A stretch of DNA of 64,000 nt from Oscheius onirici. Taxonomy: Eukaryota; Nematoda; Chromadorea; Rhabditida; Rhabditidae. This document shows positions 34,588 through 45,836 of this stretch, piece after piece. The notes below the pieces were generated by a model. That model was not told the origin of the DNA. It saw nothing but the letters and a program-made list of their open reading frames with translations, and did not search any database. The stretch is from contig OW051471.1 in assembly GCA_932521025.1 (NCBI GenBank), positions 10,912,001 to 10,976,000 of the forward strand, written 5' to 3'. Numbering within the stretch: the first letter of the stretch is position 1; the number at the start of each line of letters is the position of its first letter. The translations under genes and the position numbers were made by a program.

Positions 34588-34660
34588 GGCCGTGTGGCGC
34601 AATGGATAACGCGTCTGCCTACGGAGCAGAAGATTGTAGGTTCGAATCCTGCCATGGTCG
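34588..34660 (+). tRNA. tRNA-Arg (anticodon ACG)
   Basis: A 73-nt cloverleaf: acceptor GGCCGTG with CATGGTC (two G-U pairs), anticodon stem-loop CTGCCTACGGAGCAG, and T arm TAGGTTCGAATCCTG with a GGTTCGAATCC B box. Discriminator is G. A T-run follows at 34666, a fitting Pol III terminator. Confidence 0.95.
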
Positions 34661-36271
34661 AAAAATTTTTCCCCTTTTATTTTCCACAAATCCAACTGTC
34701 TCATCTAGTTTCAAATTTACAAAGGTGGAAATGGAAGGCGAGCACTTTAGTATTTATTTCGGTGTTGCAATTGTTGGCTTTTGCCCCTTCCAACCAGCAC
34801 AAAGTTCATGCGAGATCGTAGATCGACGATAGTGTCTTCCTAAGCGGAAATCATGGTTTGAGCAACGGGTGAGTGAAAATGGGGCCAAAATGAATATCTT
34901 GTACTTAGAAGTTTTTACTCGTCAACATAAATTTGCACCAAAATAAATCAAAACTATCAATCACAATCTATTCGTATGTACCATTCCTGCACATCATCTG
35001 GCACATCAGCATTCGACACATCTGACATAAAATTCTCCTGAACAGTTGCAGAGAACCGTCTATCTCTGAACACCAAATCGATCACTGGATTTGAGGTGGC
35101 ACAATCCAATTGATATACGATCTCATGTTCTGGCGCTGATCAACTTTATCCGTCCCTCTCTGCAACAGCCGACCAATAATCGACTCACTCTTTGAAAACC
35201 ATCTATGGAAGACTGTTAGTCCATTTCAATGTCAATCGGCTTCACAATCGAGGTGAGGAAAAACTTTCAGGCAAAGGAGTCTCTCAGTGTGTGTGACCGA
35301 GTCTATTTAGTCAGCTGCCGTTCATGACGAGCAACATGTGGGTCGGATTCGGGGAGAGATTCATTCTTTTTGTTTGATTGATATGTCAGCCCCGACCTTT
35401 TTGGGATTCACTCGCCATTTCCATTGCCTAGATACTTGTCTAAAATATTTTGAGTATAACGTTTTCGTTCTCTTCGAGACATAAAACAATTTTGGCAAGT
35501 CTCACATCTCCAGTTACCTGAAAATGCATTTTGAAGGACATAAAACTCTGGTTTACCCATCTTATCCTCTCCATGTCAGTTTGTCCCTCTATTCTTACCC
35601 TGAGGTGCAGGTCATTTCTATTGCTGTCTGGAAATACTAGCTTTCTCCTCGTCTCAGTATTAACTTCCCTTTATCTTCCATGTTACGTCAACCGTTCAAA
35701 TCCATAGTTCTAAACCTGATTCCTCTTGACTTGTTCGAGGTTATGGGTCAACAAAGAAAATAACAGAGCCGCTGACTCCACAAAACTTTAATAGTTTGGT
35801 TTCCAGGGGAAATTGGATTCCCGAGGATTCGATTCCCTACCCGAGGAAATTTCAAAAATTGCTAATTAATTTTGTTGTCTGAAAACATTTGGAAAAATCC
35901 ATTTGAGGACTCCGATAAGTAACATGTCTAGTAGAATTAAAAACCCGTCAAATTTCTATTGTCATCACTCACAAGCAGTAACTTTTTGACTCTAAACCAA
36001 AAATAACAAAAGTTCTGATAGACTTCCTCTCGCCCAAATCGGTTTATGTTTGTTTGAGTTCGATCGCCATATTTTGACGGAATACATTGTTGACCAAAGT
36101 TAGTCTCCAAGTTACCGTCTATGTGTTGAACCAAAAATCTTTCCATAGTCACCCATTGAAAACATTGCAGTCTACCACGCCGGAAGAGTCGCGCCACAAC
36201 TTGTGTTTGACTAGCTTGGCTTGGCTTGGAAACGGGAAGAGACAGAGGAGCAACAGGTGGCAGGAGGACCT
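34661..36271. other. Intergenic with a copied piece of fmi-1
   Basis: No gene was seen in 1.6 kb. At 35488-35536 there is a 49-bp near-copy of the fmi-1 exon/intron junction from about 32638-32686, flanked by GACATAAAAC on both sides (see findings). Confidence 0.6.
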
Positions 36272-38099
36272 ATGAATCCGAGTGTGCTCAAGTTTTTTGC
36301 TCAACTTATTGGTGAGTTGACCGTTTTAAAATTTCTTTTTTTTTCCATAGCTGTTGGAAACCCTTCAACTTTTCTTTATTTTTTTCAGTAATCCTGCTAG
36401 GCATCTATGGCTTAATATTTGTCTTTGTCGACACCAAGTTCCAAGTATCCACTGGTGAAGCCAGGACAGAACGAAATACTGACGGTATAGAAGTCAAAAA
36501 CTATGCCTGCATAAAGGGACGCAAGAGAGAAAAGTCCAAATGGGCAGAAGGAACCCACTATCCTAATCAACTATACTACGAGTACATTATTTCTAAGAAG
36601 CCTGAATCGTGCGTTTTTTTTCACTTTGTTTAAACTAGATAATGTTTAGATTTATTGCCAGAAAACCTGCCATTAACCCCGATACCAAAGTCATTGTACT
36701 GGTTTTGTCCAAGAATACAGAAGAGGAAGTTAGAAAAGACATTAGGAAGAGCTGGGCGAATCCGGAGAACCCGTATTTGAAGGTGGGCGACATTCTTAAA
36801 AAATGTTTTTGTTTATGAAAAGAAGTTTGAGAAAAATGCTCAAGAAACAAACTTTCTGTTTCTGTAAATATGGTAAAACAGTTGTGGTGCAACACTGAAC
36901 GCTGCTCCTGTTTCCATTTTCAGCAGTAGTATATGGTGTTAGCACACTTAAAAGGCAAACTATGTTTTGGAATTCTTGATTTGAATAATTTGAAGTGGCC
37001 TGACGTAACCAATAATCGACAACAATGACCACACAGGCATGAAAGGACCGGATAAATGAATTCAACGACTATCAAATCCTCTTGTTATATGCTCTCTGGA
37101 ATAGGATTAAAATGAGGGAAAGTGCTCTAGTATCGTATTAGTTCAGGCTCACTTTCTCATAATTGCCTTACAGAATCAGTCAGCTACCGTAATCTTCGTA
37201 GTCGGAGACAATGATGAGAACATTGGATGTCTCCAGAACGAAGCCAATCAACACGGAGATCTTCTGATAGTCCGAGCATTGGATTCCTATCGTGGACTGG
37301 TCTACAAGCTTCTCATGGCGTTCCAATATCTCTCGGCGACCTATTCCAAAGCTCATTTAATCAAAATTGATCGAGATTGTATACTGGATATAAGTCGGAT
37401 GATGGAATTCATGTCTCGACAGACAAAGACCCATTTCATCTACGGGTATCTGTTTTATGGAGCTCCGCCTGTGAGACAGATTTCACACATGTGGTGAGTT
37501 GAATTTAGTCTGACACAATTAAATAAGAGTTTCGAAAAAAACTGCGAACTTTTCTTTCAGGTACGTGCCAGAGTCAGTTTTCAACGGAACTTGGTACCCG
37601 TGGTATGTCAACGGAAACTTTTACATCCTTTCTGCCAAAGGTCTGGCAGAGATCATGGCTCACCGATCTGAAGGACAGGTACCATTTTGTTCAGAACCTT
37701 TACAAGTTATTCTTCCAGGTCATTGAGATTGAAGACCTCTTCTTTACCGGTATCCTTCGACAAAAAGCAAACGTCTCCATCTCCGACTTGAAAGAGTACA
37801 AACTCCCAGCTCCGAGCATGAAAAGCTGCCCCACAAAACACCAGAGAACACTCTTTGCCCATGGAGGCGTTGGAGACAAACTCGTTCAGAGATACCAGAA
37901 CTTCATAAAATGGAGAGATAGTCCTTGTGAGGATCCGAAGGAGAATAAAGAAGAGGATGAAGATGAGGATGATGAAGAGACAGTGGTTGGGAAGAATGGG
38001 ACCGTTGTGAAAGATGAGGACGGTTTCAATGAGACAGAGATTGCGGATATGGCAAAAGAAGAGTCAAAGGAGAAGAAAGATGCGAAGTCGAAAAATTGA
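36272..38099 (+). CDS. Beta-1,3-galactosyltransferase-like type II membrane enzyme
   Basis: Exon 1 (36272-36311, MNPSVLKFFAQLI) joins in phase to exon 2 (from 36389), forming an uncleaved N-terminal membrane anchor (VILLGIYGLIFVFVDTKF). Later exons carry KVIVLVLSKNTEEEVRKDIR KSW-like sequence (family RxxIRxTW), TVIFVVGDNDE (family FLLG strand), GLVYKLLMAFQYL (family DxYxNLTLK region), HLIKIDRDCILD (the DxD-like position, here IDRD), YPWYVNGNFYILS (family YPxYxxGxGYVLS) and VIEIEDLFFTGIL (family EDVYVG). This series identifies the GT31 galactosyltransferase fold of the Golgi. The C-terminal tail is long and acidic (poly-E/D, about 38 residues), unlike most members. The substrate cannot be told. 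Start chosen because it leads directly into the anchor. Confidence 0.8.
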
Positions 38100-39890
38100 T
38101 TGCTGTTTTTGTTATTGCTACGAGGTCATGTTTAGTAAATTTTAAACTTTGAAAAGAGAGAGAGAGAGGCAGAGATCTTGCTTTAAATCGTTTTAGTGTT
38201 GCCCAAATCGGTGTCACAGCGTTGCAATTTCTACAAATACCTTTTTTTGTTTTCGGGGCTTTGCGACATATCATACTTACAAACACTACTCCTGCAAACT
38301 TTTTTTGAAGAAACGGGCCTTTTCTACTTGTTTCTACACAAAAAAACCAAGGGTTTCTTGATTTTGACATAAAATACACAAAAACACGTCGTCTTTGCGC
38401 GGATAGTTGCTTATCGTGTCAACTTTATATTGATTCTTTACTCAAATTACTGGGTTTCTAGCTGTTCCGATCATTCCGAGGGATCAACGCCACTTTGGAG
38501 ACAATAGGACGGCCCTATCCGCTATCGATGGGTGGACCGGTGGAGAGAGGACCGCCGGGCCGTCGCTTTCGTCCACTCGAAGGGATCTGACATCAGGGCC
38601 ATCGCCGTTCACCTTCTGGAAGAATTCGAGGACTTTTCCAAGTAAGTTTATTTAGTTTGATTCACCAGTACCGAATTGTGTCGGTCTGTTTTGCCAGCGT
38701 CTAGTTTTTGCTTTGGTTTAGGACGTGCATGAGAGATTCTTCTGCTTCTCCCACGGCGTGTTACGGCAATGCAAAAAAGAACTTTTTTCGGGCCACTTTT
38801 GGGATTTATGGGATACATAGAATTCGAAATTTGAATATTTTTTTGACGGAGCTCAATTATTTGTCATTGCTTTACATTTTGAGGAAAAGATATCATAGAA
38901 AGATAAATGAAACAACCTTTAGGACACGATTCTGGGTTCCAATATTTATAGGTTGGGTGCAGCTACATTGACAGACAGTTATGTTAGACCAACGACTGAG
39001 CGACTATTACACCGGTATGGATTGAACATCAAAATTGTATACTACTACGCTAGCCGTGTTCTAGCCAGCAAAAGTCAGTTTTTTCAAATATTTAAAACAG
39101 AAAACTTAAAGATCTATTTTAAAATGCGCTACCGTCTGTGTGTGTGAAGCTGAGATTTGTGGCTCGTGTATTGCAAGCGTTTAGTGCGCCGCGCGCGCGA
39201 CCCGGGTTCGATCCCCGCCGAGGACTAATTTTTTTGCTTTGTATTTTTGAGTTCCAAATGATGATAGCAAGTGCGTGCATGTGTGTTTTTTTTCTTCTTT
39301 TTCATGTTTTGCACTTTTGGGACTTTTGCGAGCCGCAGACGAGGTGTAAGTCAACGAGTTTTTCCGTGTTTTGTTTTTCTTCTTCAATGAAAAGTGTGTA
39401 CGTGTTGCCGCGCTGACCAGCTTCAGCAAAAAACAACGGACAGGGACACGAGAAGACAAGCACATTGCAGAATGCAGCGGTGGACAGAGAGAATGTGCCG
39501 AGAAATTAAGAAACAAGGCAGGACAGAGGAATAGAAGGACAGAAACATAATTGATCTGGAGAGGGATCAGATAGCAAACTCCCTTTCCCTACCAACGTTT
39601 GTCCCATACGACAAATGAATATATCTATCTATCTATCTAAACTGCTAACTGTTATCTGTTTCACTAAACAACTGTAAAGGACAAAACAAAGTCACTTAGC
39701 CCCGGAGGGGCGTAGCACAACTTGTTCTTAATTAAAGTTTGTAAATTTTGAGTTTCTATATTTTTAGATAACTTTATAAACTTGGATTTTTTTAGAGTTT
39801 GGATATTACTTCAATTAAGGTTTCTGGAGCGATGGAGAGACGTCAGCTCTTCTACTACAGCAGCATCGCGTCAATGCCTTACTGCTCGCC
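38100..39890. other. Intergenic with an exon-like segment and a tRNA-like relic
   Basis: At about 38498-38640 the plus strand reads RWVDRWREDRRAVAFVHSKG and on to EEFEDFSK before a consensus donor (gtaagt at 38641), but no partner exons were found. At 39160-39228 a perfect B box (GGTTCGATCCC) lies in a sequence lacking a matching 5' acceptor arm, suggesting a tRNA-derived relic. Short ATCT repeats occur near 39620-39640. Confidence 0.35.
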
Positions 39891-40636
39891 TTGTCGAGAA
39901 GTCTCTACCTACTCCAGCAGCCGTCCTACCACCGTCTCGGGACACCTTCTCGTCTCGCTGCTCCGAAGGGTCCGACTACAGTCACCAGACGTCCTACTAC
40001 GGTCACACTGGGTCCGCCAACCCGTCTGGCTGCTCCGAAGGGTCCGACCGCCGTCACCAGACGTCCGACTCTTCTTGGCCGCCCATCTGAAGAACAGGAA
40101 CACCCGTTTGCTGTGAGGAACAACTTCTGGGTGAGTTTCCAGCCGGATGCAGGGGTGGTCTTCACCAACGTCACCCGTCAGATTTGTCTTCTGAATGTTT
40201 CTGCCGTGTCCCATGTTGCCGCCAATCAGATCGAGCACACGAAGCTGCTTCATGGAGAATCGAGGAACTTTGGCTTCAGTGTGGATGACCACTGTTTTTC
40301 ATGACCACTGTTTTTCAGAACAATTCTCGATACCTCTTCATGGTTGACGGACGGACATCAGGGTTCCCGTTTTCTTCATCGAGAAGCTGCTTCACGTCGT
40401 TCCCCCTGCGCCGCTCGTCCATGGTAGCTGTAGACCTCTCGCAAGCCGTACCCGGACTTCTACTTCTGGACTCGATCTCGGGAATGACGGTACAGGATCT
40501 GGAAGAGCCCAGGAAACTGATGCTGACGCCGGAATACTTCAGTGTTTCCATTCGTCAGTCTCACAGGAGATACGCCATCCGGGTCACCTATAAGTACTTC
40601 GAGGGACACACTGCTAATCCCGTTAAGTGGGCCTAA
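39891..40636 (+). CDS. Unrecognised protein with a proline-rich repeat
   Basis: The frame reads two imperfect copies of RLAAPKGPTxVTRRPT (about 39945-40070), then a globular-looking stretch (FAVRNNFWVSFQPDAG). A 38-bp intron (about 40282-40319; gtggat...tttttcag) joins it in phase to NNSRYLFMVDG and a C-terminal YAIRVTYKYFEGHTANP with stop at 40634. Within the intron, ATGACCACTGTTTTTC is tandemly duplicated. The start is uncertain; upstream exons may exist. I recognise no domain. GC-rich codons compared with the flanks support coding. Confidence 0.4.
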
Positions 40637-40940
40637 GAAGACTCTGCTCAGTAACAGATACGACAGGTTCCGTTCTGTCCAGCATCAATAAAGTGACCCT
40701 TCTTGCCAATGCAGCAGTTTGAAAACCAAAGATGACACCATTTTCTGATTTCAAGACATTAGATTGTTTCCATGCTAAAAAAAACCCGTTTCTATCAGAA
40801 ACGACGACGAGAAGACACGAATCGCCCTCCTTTCTCGTTAGTTTTCTCTTAACCCCGACTTTTCTCGTTATTTTTACGTTGTTTAGTCCTTACCCATAGT
40901 CGCTTATATCGCTCCAAAATTTCCCAAGTTCACCTCAAAA

Positions 40941-41270
40941 ATGGCTTTCCTCATCGTAAGACGAGCTAAACGATTGGATTCGTCGCTGCTTCCAAGAAAA
41001 TGTAAAATCTGACGAACCTACTGTTTGGTCTGTCAAAAGACATTGCTGCACAGTAAGACCCTTTTTTATGTGTAACACAATTTTTATTCAGAGAAAGCAT
41101 ACCATATTCGAAAATCACCACTTAAGAAGAACATATTCTTCTGTGTCACCTGTAATTATGGTGCTTACGCAAAGGGAACTGTGAAAACTCATCAGCGAAT
41201 GCAGCATGATGGAGAGGGACTAATCGACGTGACTCCGTGGGAGGAATACAAGGATGAGTACAACGAATAG
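40941..41270 (+). CDS. Possible C2H2-like zinc-finger protein, perhaps broken
   Basis: The last exon (41091-41270) reads IFFCVTCNYGAYAKGTVKTH and on to QRMQH, a C-x2-C...H-x4-H finger. The exon before it, ending at a gtaaga donor near 41052, reads YCLVCQKTLLH, a second C-x2-C half, and joins in phase. Upstream, MAFLIVRRAKRLDSSLL is in the same frame but a TGA separates it from the finger, so either another intron exists or the gene is broken. An acidic frame at 41580-41736 (SDSEEELEAVLLKD) may be a further exon. Confidence 0.35.
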
Positions 41271-43063
41271 TGGAAAAAGTGTTTTGGACAGGCCAGAAGA
41301 CGGGTTAATTGTAAGAAAACTGGAGGAGAGGATGGTGAGCTGTACATTTTTAAGTTTTTGGTAGTACTGAAAGAGACGCCTCGGGTCGTACGCAATTTTG
41401 CGTCGTCACGTACTTTTGCGTATTTTTATTCTTTTTCTGTGTGTTGTTCGGGTTTCTATCAGTTTTTCTTCCTCTTTCATGATTTCTTATCCATTTTTCA
41501 CATTCTACAATGTTCTTCAATGTTTCGCTGCATTTTGCCAAGAATTTATAACAAAAAACCAATTAGATTTCAAGAAAATTTGCTCATCCAAATTTGCAGA
41601 AGAATCGGGACTGGAAAATGAAGTTGGGTCTAGTGACTCAGAAGAAGAGCTTGAAGCCGTTTTGCTCAAAGACAATGTAAAAGACGAGGAATCTTACAAG
41701 GAAGAAGACATCGAAGAACCACCGAGGAAGCTCTAGAAGTTCTGCGAAGACCTGTAAAACAAGTCTTCCGTAATTCACAATCCAGAGAAGAAGAATGCCA
41801 ACAAGAAACAAACTGTATTACAACAGTTCTTTGTGAAAGTTTCTTCCAACAAGTGATTCTTTTCATTGTTTTGAACGAATGAGAAAAGAAATAGTGTGCA
41901 CTTACTGTTATCTCGGTATGCTCGTCCTCATATAAAATCTGATTTTGATCTGAATTATAACTTTACTGAACAGAGGAAAGTTTGGAAGCTATTTTGTTCT
42001 CGCTACGCCCTCATTTTTGATTCCTAAGACTAGAAATGATACGAATTAGAGATGGCAGAATGCATCTGGTAGAGCTACCATGGAACTCTTGCGAGCGAAT
42101 GTACAGGACGAAGAGAATAGCAAACTTTCACTGGAGTTCAAACTCCGTAGCCTAGAAGAATAGAAGCGAGGGAACAAGATGAAGCAGGTGTAACTACCAG
42201 ACCACTTGAAGACATAAGTAGTGCCAAGAAACTGTAAAGGCTCAGACGAGTAGGAAGCAGAGCATGAGTTCCGATAACCTAGAAGAAAAAGAAGTCGAGG
42301 AGACAGGATGAATCCAGTAAAACCATCAGATCCGATGGGTTGGAAGGCCCCGGTGTCTTCTTTGGGAGCAGCCATCAGCGGAGCGAGCAGCAGACGTTAT
42401 GGAGTCTTCTTCGAAATTGCTTGCCTTTTATAGCAAAAAGTTTGACAATTAAAGCGAAAAAGTTTTGGTTTTTTTTTGAAAACTTTTTGAGCAATTAGGA
42501 CAAACTTTGAAAGTTTTTCGATCGAATTGAGGAAAAAATATTAGAAATTCAGGACGAGACCGATATTCAGCCAAGTTTCGCACTTTTGGTTTGAGTGCAA
42601 AATGATCGTGAAAGGATTACGGTAATGGTTATGGTATTTTTCTTGAGAAAATGGTACTTTTTTGAAATTTGAAAGCATGAAATTTGACCTCCTGTCAGAA
42701 AACATAGACAATCTGTTCAAAATAGTACAATTTCCAGAAAAACGGAGCACCCAGTCTGGTAGTACTTCAAACGGACCCAGGATGGCATTGCCCAGTGTGC
42801 CATCAGTACTGGCGTGGTCAAGAGCCCCTGCTCTTCACATTTCATGTGTCATCTGATACGCCACCACAGCTCCGAGTACAACAATCAAATGGGTACAGAA
42901 GAGAGGATCCGGCACACCGAAATATAATATAAACTCTCACAATCTGATCACTCACAGATTGACCCCCGCATTACATCTGTGCATGAATTCGACATTGCTT
43001 TCATCCGAGTTAATCTTTTACCCAACTTCCCAACAAAAAAGAGAGAACAAATTTATCACAAGA
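41271..43063. other. Stretch with no firm gene
   Basis: The acidic frame at about 41580-41736 is the only protein-like signal. Between 42050 and 42380 the plus strand shows short protein-like pieces broken by several stops (LLRANVQDEENSKLSLEFKL), consistent with a relic. Nothing else recognised. Confidence 0.35.
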
Positions 43064-43516
43064 TTACAAGAAACACGTTCTGTGGAGACTGAATCTTCCG
43101 ACGAGGCACTTGCCGGGACAGAAACAGTGGCTGGAACAGCGACCACCAGTACGACAGAGTGGTCGTTCCTCGATGTCTGGAATGCCTTCAAGAGACAACA
43201 CGGCCACACTGTCCTTTTCCTGTGGAGCTGACATTATGTCGTAGGCGTTGAAGAGCCTCTGAAAAGGGGGAAAGTCATGGCTGATGAGGGCGGACTACAA
43301 ACGTTTCTGCTAGGCCAAAAAAACTTTACTGTGGAACAAACACCAGAAATTCAAAAGTACCATTAGGTTAGTTTCTCATTATCTTCGCATCTCAATCTCT
43401 CTGTTCTAGTCAAAGTCGAGAGAAGCATTTTCCTTCAGAAAAGAGAAAAAACTCACCAATGAGGCAATAAGTGAGGGAAGAACAAAGAGAAGAACAATCG
43501 TCCTGCAGAACATCAT
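43064..43516 (-). CDS. Small secreted cysteine-rich peptide (84 residues)
   Basis: Exon 1 (43457-43516) encodes a 20-residue signal peptide MMFCRTIVLLFVLPSLIASL. A GT-AG intron (gtgagt...tttttcag) joins in phase 0 to exon 2 (43064-43258), which ends in TAA. The mature part has a 34-residue leader-like segment and then six cysteines at residues 55, 61, 65, 67, 71 and 82 (spacing C-x5-C-x3-C-x1-C-x3-C-x10-C). An upstream acceptor (attccag, about 43532) fits trans-splicing, or an extra exon starting at 43618 (MEAGFE, which also joins in phase). No family recognised; the architecture suits a secreted defence or signalling peptide, which is inference only. Confidence 0.6.
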
Positions 43517-43619
43517 GACTCTTTGTGTGTTCTGGAATATTTGATTGAGTGAGAGGGACCAAAATATCAAGAATGACGAGAGGTGGGAGGACAAGTATAC
43601 CTCAAATCCCGCCTCCATG

Positions 43620-44947
43620 CTCGTTCAGAATTAGCATGGTAACAAGATGACCAGCCCCTCATAAAAATACATGTAAATTGGTTGGGATCTCTTTGGAACG
43701 ACGCCGAGTAGAAAGGCAGAGAGTAGGAAGTACTAGCATGTTTTTCTCAAAACCCCCTGCGGTGATAATTATTATTGGGACTGAGTTACGTAGTAGTAGC
43801 GGGAGAAGAGACGGAAGAAAACAAACGGAAGGAGAATATCTGGGAGAGACTATTTTAGGATCACGATATGAATACGGAGAGACCAAGAAGGTCTCAATTT
43901 TTGTCTTCTCTCAAAAATGACACAAAATAATAAAAACGATACAAAAATTCTCTATGTATGAGCTATCAGAGAGAAAATAAATTGGAAAATTACTCCGGAA
44001 TGACAGCCTGGCCGCTCGTGGTAATCATAGTTGACCTAACTTCACTGAGGCGACTATTTTTTGGACAGGTATGGAATACGTGGTCAGAATTTAAACGCCA
44101 AGAAACAAGTGGTGGAGCAGCCAAATGATCAGAAGGTCATACATTCAAATTCACATTGGCACAATAAGTTTCCAGTCTTTTTGTCGGTGAATAAAAAGAA
44201 GGTTGTGCACTAGGTTAGCCTATGGGGGAAACTTGGGTCAAACAATTTCTAGAAAAAGAAACTGAGCCGCTCAATAAAAAATAGAATCGGTGTGCTTCTC
44301 TTTGAGTTTTTTCCAAGTCTGGCACGTTTATGAGGTCCAATGGGATATTCTCTGTAGAAGAATGTTTCCAAAACTGTCATGTCCCTGAGTTTTTTGTCTG
44401 CGTACTTTATGAGTGAAAAGCTGTTGACGCTCGAATATGAACCTGTCCATCAGAACAAGTACACTTTTAGATCACAAATCGTAAGATCCATCATCCAGAC
44501 GTCCACTAAAGTAGATTCGGAAGATTAGTCTCTCATAAAATTGCCCCCAAAAGCGGCTCAAACAGCTCTTATCTCTTAGATTCGGAGTTTTATTGAACGT
44601 GACCGATCAAAGTGGTAGGTGAATGATGAATAGACTGGGGGAATAAAAGAGTGAACAGAAAATTGGTGGGAGGTGAAAAGTGACGTTTGGAATTCAGTTA
44701 GGTGCCAAAGAGGTAGAGTGGGACGACTAATGCGCACATGAATGAATGAACTTGCTTCCCAAATTATCACTTTCCACGGAAATATTCAGAGAGTTTTGTC
44801 TCAATCTTTGCAACCCGATTCAAGAGTGTAGATCAGCAGGTACATGACCTCAGTCAGGAAATTGAATAGGAAGTGATGAAAAAGACGTCACAAACGTGGG
44901 AGAGGCATTAATAGGTTCGACTTCAAAAAGTCAAGATTGCAAGGGCT
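43620..44947. other. Intergenic, no gene recognised
   Basis: Several frames of 60 to 80 codons occur on both strands but lack splice partners or recognisable composition. Confidence 0.4.
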
Positions 44948-45124
44948 AATCTGGATCTGTGAAAAAGTGGATTCTTTGAAGAAGAAGGGATTTGTCTTTG
45001 CCCCTTGTTTTACTGAACGAACAAAAAGAGAACAATACTTTTGTGTGAACTACACAACAAAAAGAGAACAATAGCTCTTACAAAAGTCAATTCCTCGTCT
45101 TTTCTCATAGCATCACTCTTTTAT
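44948..45124. repeat. Left arm of a perfect 177-bp inverted repeat
   Basis: Base-for-base inverse of 45490-45666, by direct reading. The arm carries, on the plus strand, the 3' coding part of the FLYWCH-like frame that lies on the minus strand at 45540-45836. Confidence 0.9.
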
Positions 45125-45489
45125 TGCTAGCTCCAGGAAACCTGATTGTAACATCGAAGAAAACGCAATACGTTTGACCCACAGCCAAAAATGAGCAGTG
45201 AACAATTTTTAGCGCTCAACGATACGTTATTTTTAGTGACATGAAACTGCTGTGAATCAAGGAATATTAGGCTGAGAAGTTTGTGACGGGAATCCAGTTA
45301 CAGAAATTTTCCCGATGTTTTTATCACACTGATAGCAAAGGGATCTAGTTGATATCGGATACAACGAGTAGAAGAAAAAGCCGGAGAAAAACAACTAGAT
45401 TCTCTCCCAATGAAAAACTTCTTTTCCAACTCTTGTCCCTAACTCGACAGCCCTCTCTCCTCACGCCTACGCAGTTTGTGGAACAGACG

Positions 45490-45666
45490 ATAAAAGAGTG
45501 ATGCTATGAGAAAAGACGAGGAATTGACTTTTGTAAGAGCTATTGTTCTCTTTTTGTTGTGTAGTTCACACAAAAGTATTGTTCTCTTTTTGTTCGTTCA
45601 GTAAAACAAGGGGCAAAGACAAATCCCTTCTTCTTCAAAGAATCCACTTTTTCACAGATCCAGATT
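45490..45666. repeat. Right arm of a perfect 177-bp inverted repeat
   Basis: Perfect inverse of 44948-45124 with a 365-bp spacer. Each arm contains two copies of AACAAAAAGAGAACAAT. Confidence 0.9.
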
Positions 45667-45836
45667 GTTCTCTTTTTGTCAAAATTCAAAGAATTTACGA
45701 ATAGTGACTCTCCATACACTAGCAAAAAGTGTGAGCCATCTTTTTCGGTCCGGCTCATTTTTCGTACAAACACCAGACCGGCCAGAACTTTAACGTACTG
45801 ATGTCGAGCTACTCCAAGAAAGGATCGAGTCTGCAT
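45540..45836 (-). CDS. FLYWCH-like domain fragment
   Basis: A 98-codon frame reads SHFLLVYGESLFVNSLNF, then TIWICEK and FAPCFTERTK. The F-L-Y-W-C order and spacing resemble the first part of a FLYWCH zinc finger, a DNA-binding domain found in nematode FLH proteins and in Mutator-type transposases. The terminal His lies beyond recognisable sequence, so the domain may be incomplete. The last 40 codons lie in the 177-bp inverted repeat. It may be a transposon relic or a short gene. Confidence 0.35.
   Translation of the reverse strand: MQTRSFLGVARHQYVKVLAGLVFVRKMSRTEKDGSHFLLVYGESLFVNSLNFDKKRTIWICEKVDSLKKKGFVFAPCFTERTKREQYFCVNYTTKREQ

Noticed and set aside
34594-34832. Two plus-strand frames of about 75 codons
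   Set aside because: Both start inside the tRNA-Arg gene and continue into AT-rich flank.
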